Of a DNA stretch of 64,000 nucleotides, positions 10,468-21,905 are shown piece after piece; the first letter of the stretch is position 1, and each line of letters opens with the position of its first letter. The position numbers were made by a program, and so were the translations under genes. The notes beneath the pieces were generated by a model. That model searched no databases, had not been told where the DNA came from, and was given only the letters and a program-made list of their open reading frames with translations. The stretch covers positions 3,081,001 through 3,145,000 of the forward strand of contig VICG01000004.1 in the NCBI GenBank assembly GCA_008692225.1, in the 5' to 3' direction. This DNA comes from Monilinia fructicola (taxonomy: Eukaryota; Ascomycota; Leotiomycetes; Helotiales; Sclerotiniaceae).

Positions 10468-11619
10468 GTATTTATTATTTATTATTTTTATAAATTTGTT
10501 ATATATAAGTTTTTTTAAAATAAAAAATTACATAATTGTTTTAAATAAAAATTTTATAGTTCAAATTGTTGATTTTCTATAGCGATTAATATATAAAAAA
10601 TAATACTAATATCAAAAAATTAATCCTTTAAATTTGATATTAAATTGAATTTATATTACATCTTTAATTTTTTTAATAATAATAATTTAATTTATTTATA
10701 TATATTACAAAGAGAAGTTTTTTTGTAAAAGAAGATATTATATATTTATATAATATAAAAATAATAAGCTTTTCTTATATTTTTTATAATATATTCTTTA
10801 TTTTTTTTATTATTAAACTTTGAATTTTTTTTATAAATATAAAATTTTCAATTGATATTTATATAATGTTTTATTCTTTTATTAAATTACTTTTACTTTA
10901 TTATAATAAAATTATTTTTAATAAATATTTTTTTAATTATTGATTTTTAATAGATTATATTTAATATAATCTTTAAATGTTTATAAAAATTTTAAGTTTT
11001 TTTTAATTAATTTAAAGTTTTGTATTATTAAAAATATTATTTATCAATAAAATATCTATTTTTATAATTTATAAAAAGTTATTTAATTTTCTATAATAAT
11101 TAAATATACATTTTTTGAAAATTATAATTAATATTCAAATACATTTAATTTTATAAGTTTTCTTTTTATAATATTATTAAAAACTACTAAAAATTTTTAA
11201 TATTTAAATTTTATATTATAATATTAATACGGTTTTTTATTAATCAATTTTATTTATTGATTTTTGACTTTTTGAAAAAGGCGTGTAGAATATAGGGACG
11301 TGTATAATACAGGGAGCTCGATTACTTTTTACAATCTATAAATATATATATAATTTTATATAATAATTAAATACTCATTTTTAAAAACTTTCATTTATAT
11401 AATTTATATTTAAATAAATCAAATTTTATAAATCTCCCTTTTATAAACATTATTTGAAATTATTTAAAAAGTTAATAAAGTTTGACTTTCATCTTCTGAT
11501 TAATATCTATAAGGTTTTTTATTGTTGAATTTCATTTGTTGATTTTCGATTCTTGGAAAAACGTACAAGAGACAGGGAGGGACGTGCATGATACAGGGAG
11601 CTCGGTTAGAGCTTGCTTG

Positions 11620-12464
11620 CCCTACGGGACCAAAATTCTAACCTTTCAACAATTAGTGAATCTCTTATATTAAAAACCTAATTTTACTTACAATTTACTT
11701 GCCTTTGTTATAAAGTTATGCAAAGATATTGTAAAAATCTCTTTTATATAACTTATATACTAAAAAGTGAAAAAACGAGTTAATATAACTAATTAGTATA
11801 ACTCTTAAAACTTTATTATTATAAAAGCTAATCTATTTTTTACAGGCATTATAATTATTTAAATAATCATTTAAATAATTACGATTATAAGCATTATAGT
11901 ATTATTATTATTATTATTATTAAAACTATTTAAAGATTTAAAATCGTTAAGTTTATTTAAAGTATTAACGTTAAAAAGACAAAAAATAGGAGGGAAAGCG
12001 AATGAAAAAAACAATTTACTTTTTCGAATTTCAACGAAATAATTTTAATTTACCTTTAATATAATAAGAGAATAAAAGAATGAATGAATGAATGAATGAA
12101 TAAATAAATGAATTAAAGAATAAAAAAATGAATAATAAAAATGAAAGAATAAAAGAATGAAAATTAAAGGTATTTAAGAATTAGTATATCGAATATTAAA
12201 CTAATTTAACAAACAAAACTAATCCATTTTAAGCTAATTAATAGATTTTAGATTACCTATAGATAAACTAATAAATTTTAAACTACCTATAGATAAATTA
12301 ACAGATTTTAAGCTTTTTTCGAAGAAACTAATAATATTCTAACTATTTATAGTTAAATTAACATAATTTAGATTATTTATATATACCTATATATTTATAA
12401 AATATGATATTTTTGAAAAAATGTTGATTCACTGGCTTTTTGTAGGAATTCTGGTCCCGTAGGG
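11620..12464. mobile_element. RIP-degraded element with CCCTACGGGACC termini
   Basis: CCCTACGGGACC (11620-11631) and GGTCCCGTAGGG (12453-12464) are perfect inverted repeats. Weaker pairing extends inwards (AAAATTCT with AGGAATT; AGTGAATC with GATTCACT). TTG flanks both ends, a candidate 3-bp target duplication. The interior is AT-rich without frames and has short direct repeats (CTATAGATAAACTAATA-like, 12255-12345). The family differs from the neighbouring TA element; the superfamily is not assigned. Confidence 0.6.
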
Positions 12465-12588
12465 TTGTAGGATTCTCAACTACTCGAAGAATGATTCGAG
12501 GGGTTGGTTGTTGGTCTGGAGGGTGAATGATGGCTTTAGTTATACATGATTGAAGAATTGGATTTCGAATTGTTTTGGCGTGAGGTAT

Positions 12589-12589
<1 letters not shown>

Positions 12590-12636
<47 letters not shown>
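12590..12636. repeat. (ATCT)n microsatellite
   Basis: About 12 perfect ATCT units. The stretch 12640-13200 that follows has normal composition, but no protein could be supported in it. Confidence 0.9.
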
Positions 12637-13207
12637 GATGATAACCTTAAACAACACGATCCCTTCAACAAGTTCTAAAGGATTTCGTTATCAAGGTTAT
12701 ACGCCTCGGAACGATCGAAAGGTATGGAAGGACAAAAACGAAGGAACGGCACGGGGGTCATTCCCAGACGAAGAGCTGGGTCCATCTATGCTCATATATG
12801 CGAAGAAAAGGTCATGAACAAGTTCTACGTATACGTAATGAGAGATCAGAGCACCCGACATCCAATCTGAACATCATCGACGGTGCAAAACGCAAGGTTG
12901 ATGGAACGAGGAACGGCGAAAGAGAGGGGTAATGCGAGGCATCTGTTTCGAGGAGGAATCAACGGGGGGAATGGCAGGTCAAGCTTGCTGGCGAGGAAGA
13001 AATTGAAATGCGACAGGATCTTAGCCTCCGCAACAGCCATCGCCACAACCATGGCGGGAATCATGCTGAGCTATTCACGTGTGTATAATCACCGCGGCGC
13101 GGCAAAGCCGCAGGTGGGAATTTCTGCTTTCAGCAAGGTTCCCATCTCACTTCGACGTCGACTTGCTGGTCGGTGGTTTGCGGCTTTTCAACAATTCAAC
13201 AATCTAG

Positions 13208-14142
13208 TTATTCTCCATCGTAGCCAAACCCGCCCTTTAATCCACGCGAGGAGTTGCGTCTGTGTTTAAATTTGTCATATCGAGAATCAAACGTTCTATT
13301 TGGAGCTGTTGCTCTCGCGCGGGATCCTGCTACGTGACTGCTGCCGAGATGGGGGGAAGAGCGTATTCTGTCGGGTGTCATTTGCGTGGGTAGGTAGGTA
13401 TCTTTCAGGCCTATCAAATTCTCTGTAAGACGTGCTTCGGGTTCCACTCTAACGAGTCCTTCCGTTTTATTATCAGTAGTGACTCTCAGGGAAAGAGGCG
13501 ACAGTCTCATCGGCAGACCTGGAGGAGCCTTGAAAATGCCGCCAGTACTTTCTTTGTCTTGCTGACGTTGCATAGATTATGGCCAGTGAGTTTTGGTAGA
13601 CCGTTCCCATGGTCTGGAATTCTTGTTCCCAATCATGTTTGGAGTCTTGTGGGATAGATAGACAATCAATCCAGAGATACTGAATGTCTAGCTCTCTGGT
13701 TAGCATGATGGCGTCTTGAAAATTGCAGGCAGCGAGTGAAATGGAAGTTCACTTCAGTATTGTTCTGGCGTCTCAGCAGTTCCAAGGTGAGCACAGTGCT
13801 TACTTTACCAACCTAGCAATGACCCAATGCTGTATAGTTAGACATAGCCCCAATTGAATCTAAGATTCTTGCCTCGTTAGGTCCTGCGTCTATCACTCGG
13901 GTTGTTAGTTGCAGTAAATTTGCCTTGCCACAATCTGAGCGAACCTCTAAGCGTCTCTCAAGCCATCGCCGCGTGACATCACGATTTGTTCTGCATCCAA
14001 GATCAAGGTCAAAGGCAAAACTTCCTATCTGGAAACCCTCAATTTGGAGCGGGGGGTCTGTATATGGGTGAATAGCATAGTAGTCTTTAAAGACTTGCCG
14101 CTTACCGATTCTAAATGTCTCGCGAGGCCCAGTAAGCGTCAT
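13208..14142 (-). pseudogene. HET-domain (heterokaryon incompatibility) gene, broken
   Basis: Read on the minus strand, the pieces fall in HET order. First comes RVIDAGPNEARILDSI...YTALGHC (13813-14142). After a gap with FPFHSLPAIFQDAIMLTREL-like coding comes YLWIDCLSIPQDSKHDW and MGTVYQNSLAIIYATSA (13473-13706), then ESTGGIFKAPPGLPMRL (13208-13573). The YLWID-C-I-QD core and the GxVYxNS segment are diagnostic of the HET domain (PF06985). The expected Trp after HC is TAG (a G-to-A change), and there are at least three single-base frame shifts, several at homopolymers. Both the true N-terminus and the end are unclear. HET proteins trigger vegetative incompatibility and cell death; this copy is probably inactive. 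It sits beside the RIP-affected block. Confidence 0.75.
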
Positions 14143-14385
14143 ACATGACTGTGGATGACATATGAGTCTGTGATTAGACCCAATGGACCAACATTAGCGA
14201 ATGTCTATCAAGGATCTGCCCTTGCTTCCTGCTACTTTCTATTTATTTGTGGCTGCTGCCAATGGACAACTTCACATCGGTCTTTTCAACAGAAAATGTG
14301 ACTTTTGAGTTCAAAGACATCAAAAGCACTCCGCTGGCAAATGAATTCGGGTTATTCATATTGTGTGGAGGGACTGTCAAGCAAG

Positions 14386-15260
14386 CTACCAATAGTTAAC
14401 AGAAATTGCACCCTCCCATTTTGTCCTACTGAAGACCTTCGAAAGCTTCATGGCGACGATAGAACTAATGTTATGGGAAGATACAACCAAATGCTTTAAC
14501 CTCCCTTGCGCGAGGCTGACAACGTGATCCAAGATAAACTTGCACAAATGTAAGTCTTGACGCCGGGCTATCGTCAGAAAAAAGTTCAGATCGGTGGATG
14601 GAACGATGGGGTAAAAATTGAGATTCACATCATGCGAAACGTTTAATGTCATGACCTTCACGATCCACCCAATCGACGTATTCAATCAAACCGAGCCCCT
14701 TTTCAATCTCGGATGAGTAACTTATCATGCGCCAGCCGAGCTCAAAAGTGGTGAACTTCACGGAAGAGATGTTACTGAGCGGAGAAGTGATACAGGCATT
14801 GACTGATGCAGGATTCCAAAAAGGTGTACGCATCGTACTAGTACTATATACTACCAGTAGAAGCAAGCCTATTGAGATTATAAGCAAGTAATATCCGCCA
14901 TGGAACCTTACCATGCACAAGCGGGAGGATATAAAGGTAACAGATGAGCACCAGTGAGTTGTTGATAGATCTCCATTCTGCGAAATACGGTTGCTGACTC
15001 TGCATACTTCAATAAAGCCTGTATACTTCTCCATCATAACCTGACCAGGAAACCAACTCCGTTGGTTCTGAAGATGGCACCAGGAGCCTCGCCATCATAC
15101 CGAGGAAGTAACGACTGACGAATAACAGTAAATCCATGCTTTCCGCACCTACACATCTAGAAGTACCTGACTCCGCGCGAAACTCTACAGCACCATCAAT
15201 CAGCACGAGCGAAACATGCAAAGTACCACCAAATACCTCTAAGGTTAAGAATCGCATCAC
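14386..15260 (-). other. Unrecognised minus-strand coding-like segment
   Basis: Overlapping frames of 83, 135 and 99 codons follow one another on the minus strand at 15260-15009, 15037-14630 and 14685-14386. One has a membrane-like stretch (YYLLIISIGLLLLVVYS). A GT donor follows LPLVHG near 14933. No family was recognised, and the order and shifts resemble the broken neighbour, so this may be a second relic. It could also be chance. Confidence 0.25.
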
Positions 15261-16058
15261 TTGACGTGGATCCGATGATGATCAATTCGATTCACCCCCT
15301 TATGCATATTCCGCACTCTGTCTCCCATCCGCCAACCCAGCTAATCAACTCTCGACACAAACAAGCTACGACCAGAGGAAGAGTGAACAATTGTAATCCG
15401 TCACATTGATATACCTAGCTTAACATTACCTATCTACCTAACTATAAAGAAGGATCGACCATTCCCCGTCAAGGTGCATTGCATTCGTGCATCCATCCGT
15501 TCACCCATCCATCCATCTTATCACCCACGTACCCAACCCTTCCTCCACCCCTTAGGATCCCCCTTGTCTCTCACCCACCTCCCCTTCCCTTCCCTTCCCT
15601 TCCCTTCCCAATCATCCCATCATCCCCATCAAAATCACTACCCCTCGCTATGCAGTCATAATCCTAATTGCCAAAGAAACTCCAAGGGGTTCGCCTTCCT
15701 TCACTCAAGAGAATTTTTCGAAGAAAACAAAAACAAAAAGACGCATGGTTTCAAGGATGGGATCGGGAACGCTACGAGGTATGACATTACTCCACACTGT
15801 TGCACCACCCAACCTCAACAAGAAAGACGAGGGAAAAATGTAAAATTAGAAGTACCATATCATATGTATCCATCAATCAATATTCCATGTATTCTAAAAA
15901 GTCCCAACCAAATGAAAAGTTTAACCTAGGTATGTTCGAGAAGTGATCTCATCCGCACTTCTCATATTCATTATTATTTAGAGAAAGATGCTAAATTTGA
16001 TCAGGGGTATTTTGGGGTATTGGTTGGCTCGTTATTGCATGGAACCTCGTACTCGTAC
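15261..16058. other. Intergenic, pyrimidine-rich
   Basis: There is a run of CCTTCCCTTCCC units at 15580-15612, with CATCCATC repeats before it (15489-15520). No gene was supported; it is the 3' flank of the Ran-binding protein gene. Confidence 0.5.
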
Positions 16059-17868
16059 TCATAGCTCTTGTTGAATATTTTCGATTTCGTTTGTAAATAA
16101 TTTGTAATTGTTTTCATTCATCTATGATATTGGTTAGTGCTGAATCACCGGTTACAAAAATCACACCGAACGTGAAGACTTACCTTGAGAATCATGTTTA
16201 TAGGTTTAGCCTCCGTCTCGCCTTCAAAAGCTGTGAACAAGACTTGTGCAGAAGTTGTCGATGGCTTAGGCTTAAACTCCATGGCTTTCAAGACGACGGT
16301 ATTCAAAATAACTCTGTGGGTGTTCTCTTGTCGCATGATCAAGCGTACACTATGTCCCTCCAGCATTGAGGAGTCGAAACTACCAGGGATTGGATGGCCA
16401 TTGCCGTCGAAATCAACACAGGATTTTGGCGCATTGATCTTCAAAGTTCCCACTCCTCTCTCCTTCCAGCCGGCTTCTTTAGATCCCATTGCAAATAACT
16501 TGGCTCGAATTTGTAATATAGTAGCTTCTTCGGCCTCGCCGTCGTCAATGTGAACTAGATGATAATTAGAAGCAAAATCATGACGGTAGTATATGAGCAT
16601 GAGCAGCATATGAGTGGTGCTTTACCTTTCTTGGATTTCTTCTTTTCCTCAACGACTGCTTTATCCCCCCCTTCCTCCTCATCCCCTTCGGCTCCACCTT
16701 CACTATCATCTTCGTCATCGTCAGAGTCCTCCGCATCGCTAGCTGGAGCACCAAAAGGTTTGGCTGGCTTGCTACCTAGAACAGCATTTTCTTTTCCTGG
16801 AGCGGCAAAGCTCGAAAGTTTTGGTCCAGATCCACCCGCAAACCCATTTTTCAACCCACTACCAAATACGCTCCCTGATGCCAAACCACCAAACCCTGAT
16901 GTGCTGCCACCACCACCAAATGCGCTCCCAAATCCAGATGTAGTTTTCTCTCCTGTGGAAGCTGAAGTTGAAGAAGGAGTGGAGCTTGTTGGGTTTGAAG
17001 AAGCAAGAGCTCCAAATCCAGAAAGAGATGATTTTGCATTTCCACCAAAAACACTAGGCTTGGATGCGCCGATTGTACCAAATGGAGAGGTGGTGGCAGA
17101 TGCTAAAGCACCAAACCCTGAACTAGCAAATTTGTCACCAGATGTGCTCCCGAATGTAGATTTAATAGGATTCTCGGTGGTTGATGTAAGGCTTTGATTC
17201 GTCTTCGAGGTTTCTGCCGGGCTTATCTCCTGTGCAGTCATATTAGCAAATTTGCAATTATTTTCAAGGGGCGCGACGTGAAGTAAAGCTGGTTTTACCT
17301 TTGCTGATGATTTTTCTGATAATCTAGATGGTTCCTGTGAAGTATCTCGAGGTCTCTTCTTTTCTGGACCTGATCTCATTGTTCGACTACCATTTACACT
17401 ACCTTCTCGGGTACTGCCATTATTTCTCTCACTATTATCCTCCAACTGATTTGTGTCGTCATCTTGATCTCTACCACGTTTCTTCTTGGGTGACGAAACT
17501 CGATCTCGCATTTCCTCATCTTGCGCATCAGTGGGTTCCGGTTCGGGGGTGGTTTCTTTGTCGGGGGACATATCCTTATCATCGGAATGAGCTTCTTCTG
17601 TTCCTGGGACATCCGAGGTTGTTTCTGTCGTAGGCAGAGGAAGCTTGTCGGAAATGGTCGTATGCTTTAATTCTTCACTGGCGGCCATGGTAGCAGGATC
17701 ATCTTTGGGTAAGTTATGATTATTATCCTCTCCTGTGTTTGCTGTAGGCGCTGGCGGGTTATGATGCGTTCCCATGAGATCAGATTTGGGATTGATTGAT
17801 TTCAAATGATCTCGAATTTCGAAAGATGGTGAAGTTGGATCAGATCCAACATTTGTCGATGTAGACAT
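16059..17868 (-). CDS. Ran-binding protein, Yrb2/Hba1/RanBP3 type
   Basis: The predicted protein binds Ran-GTP and assists Crm1-dependent nuclear export. Exons run 17868-16626, 16554-16184 and 16121-16059 (introns of 71 and 62 nt; CTAAT and CACTAAC branch sites), and the first exon holds a further in-frame intron-like segment at 17298-17230. Features in order are an acidic/Pro/Ser N-terminus, the NLS-like SSPKKKRGRDQDDD, FG-type repeats (SGFGALAS and GSAFGGGG, nucleoporin-like), an acidic stretch (DAEDSDDDEDDSEGG), then a C-terminal RanBD1 domain starting EEATILQIRAKLF, with WKERGVGTLKIN, VILNTVVLK and VLFTAFEG. It ends in a short helix, FTNEIENIQQEL. FG repeats plus a single RanBD at the C-terminus match the Yrb2/RanBP3 group rather than RanBP1. 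Length is 535 or 558 residues depending on the extra intron. No frame breaks. Confidence 0.88.
17230..17298 (-). other. Probable 69-nt in-frame intron
   Basis: On the minus strand the segment starts GTAAAACC, has TTTGCTAATATGAC as a branch site and ends GCACAG. It is 69 nt with no stop, so reading through adds 23 residues (VKPALLHVAPLE...) without breaking the frame. Confidence 0.65.
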
Positions 17869-18499
17869 TGTTTTATCTGTTTAATTTTTTTGATTCTTTT
17901 GGAGGGGAATTAATTTTATGTGAATCAATTCTTGTTCTGTCTTGCTTTACAAAAAATGGATTTTGTCAAGGTTTTGATGAGGGAGGGGGGAGGGGGAAGA
18001 AGGGGAAGAAGAGAAGAAGAAGAACTTGTGTGTCTGCCCTCCTGCCAACAAATGCGGCTCGGTACGTGGGGCGGTGAATGAGATGAGAAGGAGAGGGAAT
18101 ATATAATATAATTGTTATTAGTTCTACCCGACGGCACGGCGAAGATCAAAGGGGTAAAAAAGAATGAATGTTTGAATACTCGAGTATGAATATGAATATC
18201 AATAACAATCAGAATAACAATACCGATATCAATATCCATGGATTTGAATGTTTGAATGTTTGAATGTTTGAATATTTGAATATTTGAATGAGGTTAGAAC
18301 TAGAACTAATTTTGATCTTCTCGCTTCTCCCTTTTCCCTTTTCCCCGATAATTCTATAACCTATGCCACTGATGTATCTAGGTAGGAACTGCAGGTGACT
18401 GGTAGAATGAACGTATATTGATGGAATTGATGTATAATTATACATAGAATTGATATGATATGCATATACTCGAGTATATGTATGTGTGTATATATCGAT
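17869..18499. other. Upstream region with TTTGAATG minisatellite
   Basis: Promoter side of the Ran-binding gene. It has a purine tract at 17978-18022 (GAGGGGGAAGAAGGGG) and six TTTGAATG/TTTGAATA units at 18243-18290. No coding sequence. Confidence 0.6.
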
Positions 18500-19400
18500 A
18501 GATTTAATGTACTTTGGTATATTTTATTTATATAAATATATTTAAGCTTACTTTGTATTGTTTGAGGTCTATATTAGAGTAGAAACTTATAAAAAAATAA
18601 TATATCTTTTAAATTCTTTTTTATATACAATAAAACTTTCATTTTTTAAGAATTTAAATATACGAAAACGTTTATTTTTTAATTTAATAATAATTATTAT
18701 AAAGCATAATTTATAATTTTTAATACATTAGTTGATCTATTATATATTCTTAAAATAAATTCCGGTTTTAATTAATTTTCATTCTAATATAGATTTAAAA
18801 GAATATTAAATCAAGTAATGTATATAGATATATTTAATATATATTAATACATTTTGTTTATATAAATATATTTAATGTATATAAATATATATAGTGGATA
18901 CTAAAAATTTTGATATATATATAAATATATTTATCGTTTATTAATATTTTCATTATTTATTAATATATTTATTACTTATTTATTTATATTATTTATTTAT
19001 TTATTATTTATTAATATATTTATTACTTATTAATATTTTAATTATTTATTGATATTTGGTACGATTTAATGTGAGAAAAGAAGACAACGTTATTATTATG
19101 CTATGAGCTAAGGCTATATACTAGTTGCTGACTAATCATACGCTAGTTGTGTTGCGTGACTGATGGTTACGCCGTATGTCCATGGTGTGACCATCGTGGC
19201 GTAACAATATTTCTATTATTTATTAATATTTTTATTGTTTATTAATATATTCTTTTTCTATTAATATACTTAATGTATAACCTATAGATGTACTGAATGT
19301 ATATTAATATATTTTATAAAGAAATTTTCACGATTTTATAATTTTATTACAAATACGAAGATTCTAATAACCTTGAAACTGTTAATATTCGAGGAGAATT
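18500..19400. repeat. AT-rich relic island
   Basis: AT-saturated, with recurrent TTATTAATATTTTTATT-type units at 18945-19055 and 19210-19260. The LTR-like block at 19057-19206 is the only normal-composition part. Nothing codes. Confidence 0.7.
19057..19206 (+). mobile_element. Short LTR-like insertion, family 2 (copy b)
   Basis: A 150-bp block starts TGGTACGATTTAATGTGAG and ends CATCGTGGCGTAACA. Perfect 5-bp duplications flank it: ATATT at 19052-19056 and at 19207-19211. TG...CA ends and TGGTACG against the complement of CGTAACA give a short imperfect terminal inverted repeat. It aligns with 7381-7531, where the AT-shifted differences are mostly RIP-type transitions. It is best read as a solo LTR of a small element, unrelated in sequence to family 1. 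Confidence 0.75.
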
Positions 19401-21733
19401 GATCGAGTCGATTTCAAAACAAGTCACATATTCACATATTCACACATATTCACATATTCACACATCCACGCTTCTTGTAGGTAGGTAAGCTTCAGCTTAA
19501 GTGATGTTTTCTCGTATTTATTCTTAACATCAACAGGTTCAGTTTCGAAGGATAATCTTATTCAATCTCAACCTTTAGATTGATTGAGAATTGAACATTG
19601 AGCATTGAGCGGCAGATATCCATTATGTATGACGATTTGATCCAGCGACAACTTGATACAGCGACGACTTGATACGTCGATGATGTCCCCTTTCTTTACC
19701 TTTTGGGAATCATCAAACGTCCACGGGTACTCCCATGTCCCCAGTCATCGCTCATTCATCATTCATCATGACTCTAGATCTTCCATCCACCCAAAACATC
19801 ACCAAGTCAACTCTGCTTCCCTATCCACTCCGAACTTATCCGTGGGAACTGCTGGTCCAAATATTATAACGGTCTTACGAATAGTGTGAGTTCGGAGCAC
19901 GCCATGAAAACGCCTCATGGTTTACAATGATCACTCATTGGAGAACAGAGAGACGCGCTTGATGGACATTGAAACAGATATCCAACATCTACATTTCTAG
20001 CCCCTTCTATCATGGCATCAATCCTACTTATGCCATGCTCGATGATACTGACACTCCGACCATCATCGATTATGAGTCTTGAAAACCGGTGAGATAGATT
20101 TTGGAACATTCGGTTTCATTCATATTCCATCAATATCATGCGTGCCAAAATAAGACTTCTATCACAGAAGGACTGATTCCATTCATGCCCGCCCGCCAAT
20201 ATAATCTTATATTTGATAAGATTCCTGTTACTGAAGTCCCAAATATCGACCAAAACTTGATCTATAAAAGCATCATCCAAATAGTTACTTGCGATATCCC
20301 CGCCTAATTCTTGTCTTCATCATCGAGTATGTACCTCCGAGTCTACCGTTACTTCGAAGCTATTCATTTGCCGTTATCCAAGTTCCTGAGAACACTCTTA
20401 CCAAAGATACAAAGCTTTTTTGACGTAAATGTCGAGGTTCCTAGACACCAAGTGCAGTTCCCATGAATAGTCCCTTTGCCAGAAAATGATTATACAAACA
20501 TCACAAATGTCTCTTGACTTGACAGATTAACCCCAACACACATTCGCATACATAATGCGTTGCCAAACATAACCTTGGAATCCTGTTATATATAGCCATA
20601 CCGGTACCGTCTCTCACACATCCATGACCAATACATATCAAGCACCACCTGGGCAACTACCGAACTCACCCGATATATTCACTTCTTGTGGATACTATGG
20701 GCGGCTAAACGAAGCAATTCGGTATATATATTCCAGCTTGCCGAAGAAGAACATCAATTCAATGAAGAACAAAGAGTTTTGGCAGTCTTGGTGGGCTAAG
20801 GTGGTGCGAATCACCTTGTTTCGAGTTGCTTTAGTTTTGCCCTGTCACGCGTATTTGTTCAAAGGGTTGTAAGCAGTAGGGTTCGCCTGAAGCTTTTGCA
20901 CTTTTTTGGGCTCCTTTTTGGAAGATTGTATCTCATCAACGAGAATGAACTTATTCGTGAAATCTCTCATATAACTAACTAACTTACATGATATCCATGG
21001 ATGCATGTGTGCATGTGCAAGTGATCTCAAGTCCTTGCAGCACGTGATGTTGCACTACGTCAGAACAGAACAGAACCATCCATCCATCCATGGATCTCAT
21101 CTGTTGGATCATCGTAATCTTACGTGGGTACTTGTAAGGTTATTATTATCCATGTCAACTGTTTGTAACTTACAACTTATATGATATTTCCAAAGTCATG
21201 AAATCTCCCATTTCACCACCTCGGCCTCTCAAGAAATGCAGTGCCAATTCCAGTCATCCATTCAGTTAACCACACTGTAACGACCCTTGGCCCAGCAAGC
21301 TCCAAACCATCGTTCCGATCCGCCAGGCTAAACCCCTCATCACACACCCCGCCTTATGACCAACATCAATAATATCAACATCAACATCAACATCAAACTC
21401 AACCGAACATCAAAGCATAAAAAACAAACTTGCCCAATTGCATCCAATCTATGAAACATATCGAATAACCATCCCGTCCAAAAGCCAACCCCACGCGTCT
21501 AAACCTCGATCCCCCCTTGTGACGTGTATTAACCGCGCTAGACGCCACATCGAAACCTTAGCAAGATTAAGGTTAGTGCCCCCACCCCACCAAGCAAAAG
21601 CAAAGCTCCCCTCACCCCGCTATATCCCAACCCAACCCATCCCATCCCATCCCCATCCCTCCTTTACTCAACTACTCAAACTCTCAACACTTCACAACTC
21701 TCTCCAACCATCTACATTTGCACAACACAACCT
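19401..21733. other. 2.3 kb without a convincing gene
   Basis: There is a CACATATTCACATATTCACA repeat at 19424-19475. Small open frames exist (for example 20624-20872 plus, 82 codons), but none has recognisable motifs, introns or conserved composition. At 21060-21090 there are CATCCATCCATCC repeats. The last 300 bp are the C-rich promoter and leader of the ACBP gene. Confidence 0.4.
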
Positions 21734-21844
21734 GTAAGGTTTACCCATTCTCCCACCCACAATGCTCAATAGACCACAACTCTCGATAATCTGCGCTCAA
21801 ATTTGAATTCAAGTGTGAGGATGAGTTACTAACATGCACTCCAG
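21734..21844 (+). other. Probable 5'-UTR intron of the ACBP gene
   Basis: GTAAGGTTTACC at 21734 pairs with a branch site AGTTACTAACATG and the acceptor CTCCAG ending at 21844, 61 bases before the ATG. Confidence 0.5.
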
Positions 21845-21905
21845 CCACTGACGCCCAAGCCATACCAAACTTCAAACACAACCAACCGGCCATCCATCAT
21901 CCACC

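Larger units (their letters stand above)
7603..11322. mobile_element. Inner copy of the same TIR transposon
   Basis: ACCGAGCTCCCTGTATCATG at 7603 pairs with GGGAGCTCGAT ending at 11322. The first 250 bp and the last 1.2 kb align with the two ends of the 32557-34134 copy. It is flanked by a perfect 22-bp direct repeat (7581-7602 and 11323-11344), longer than the TA expected for this element type. It has been swollen from about 1.6 to 3.7 kb by an unclassified insertion (about 7868-8140), AT-rich satellites, a fold-back MITE (9836-9988) and a solo LTR (10325-10467). No coding capacity remains. Confidence 0.75.
6799..11606. mobile_element. Outer TIR transposon copy, RIP-degraded and interrupted
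   Basis: The left end at 6799 reads ACCGAGCTCCCTGTATCA and the right end at 11606 is its reverse complement, both flanked by TA (6797-6798 and 11607-11608). This fits a TA-targeting Tc1/mariner/pogo-type DNA element. Sequence next to both ends aligns with the uninterrupted copy at 32557-34134. No reading frame survives, as expected after RIP. Its left half carries two short LTR-like insertions (6839-6998 and 7381-7531). Its middle is split by a second copy of the same family (7603-11322). Without the insertions about 0.8 kb of the element remains. The superfamily is inferred only from the TIR and the TA duplication. Confidence 0.75.

Noticed and set aside
16559..17197. 212-codon plus-strand frame rich in Pro, Asn and Ser
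   Set aside because: Antisense of the FG-repeat part of the Ran-binding protein gene.
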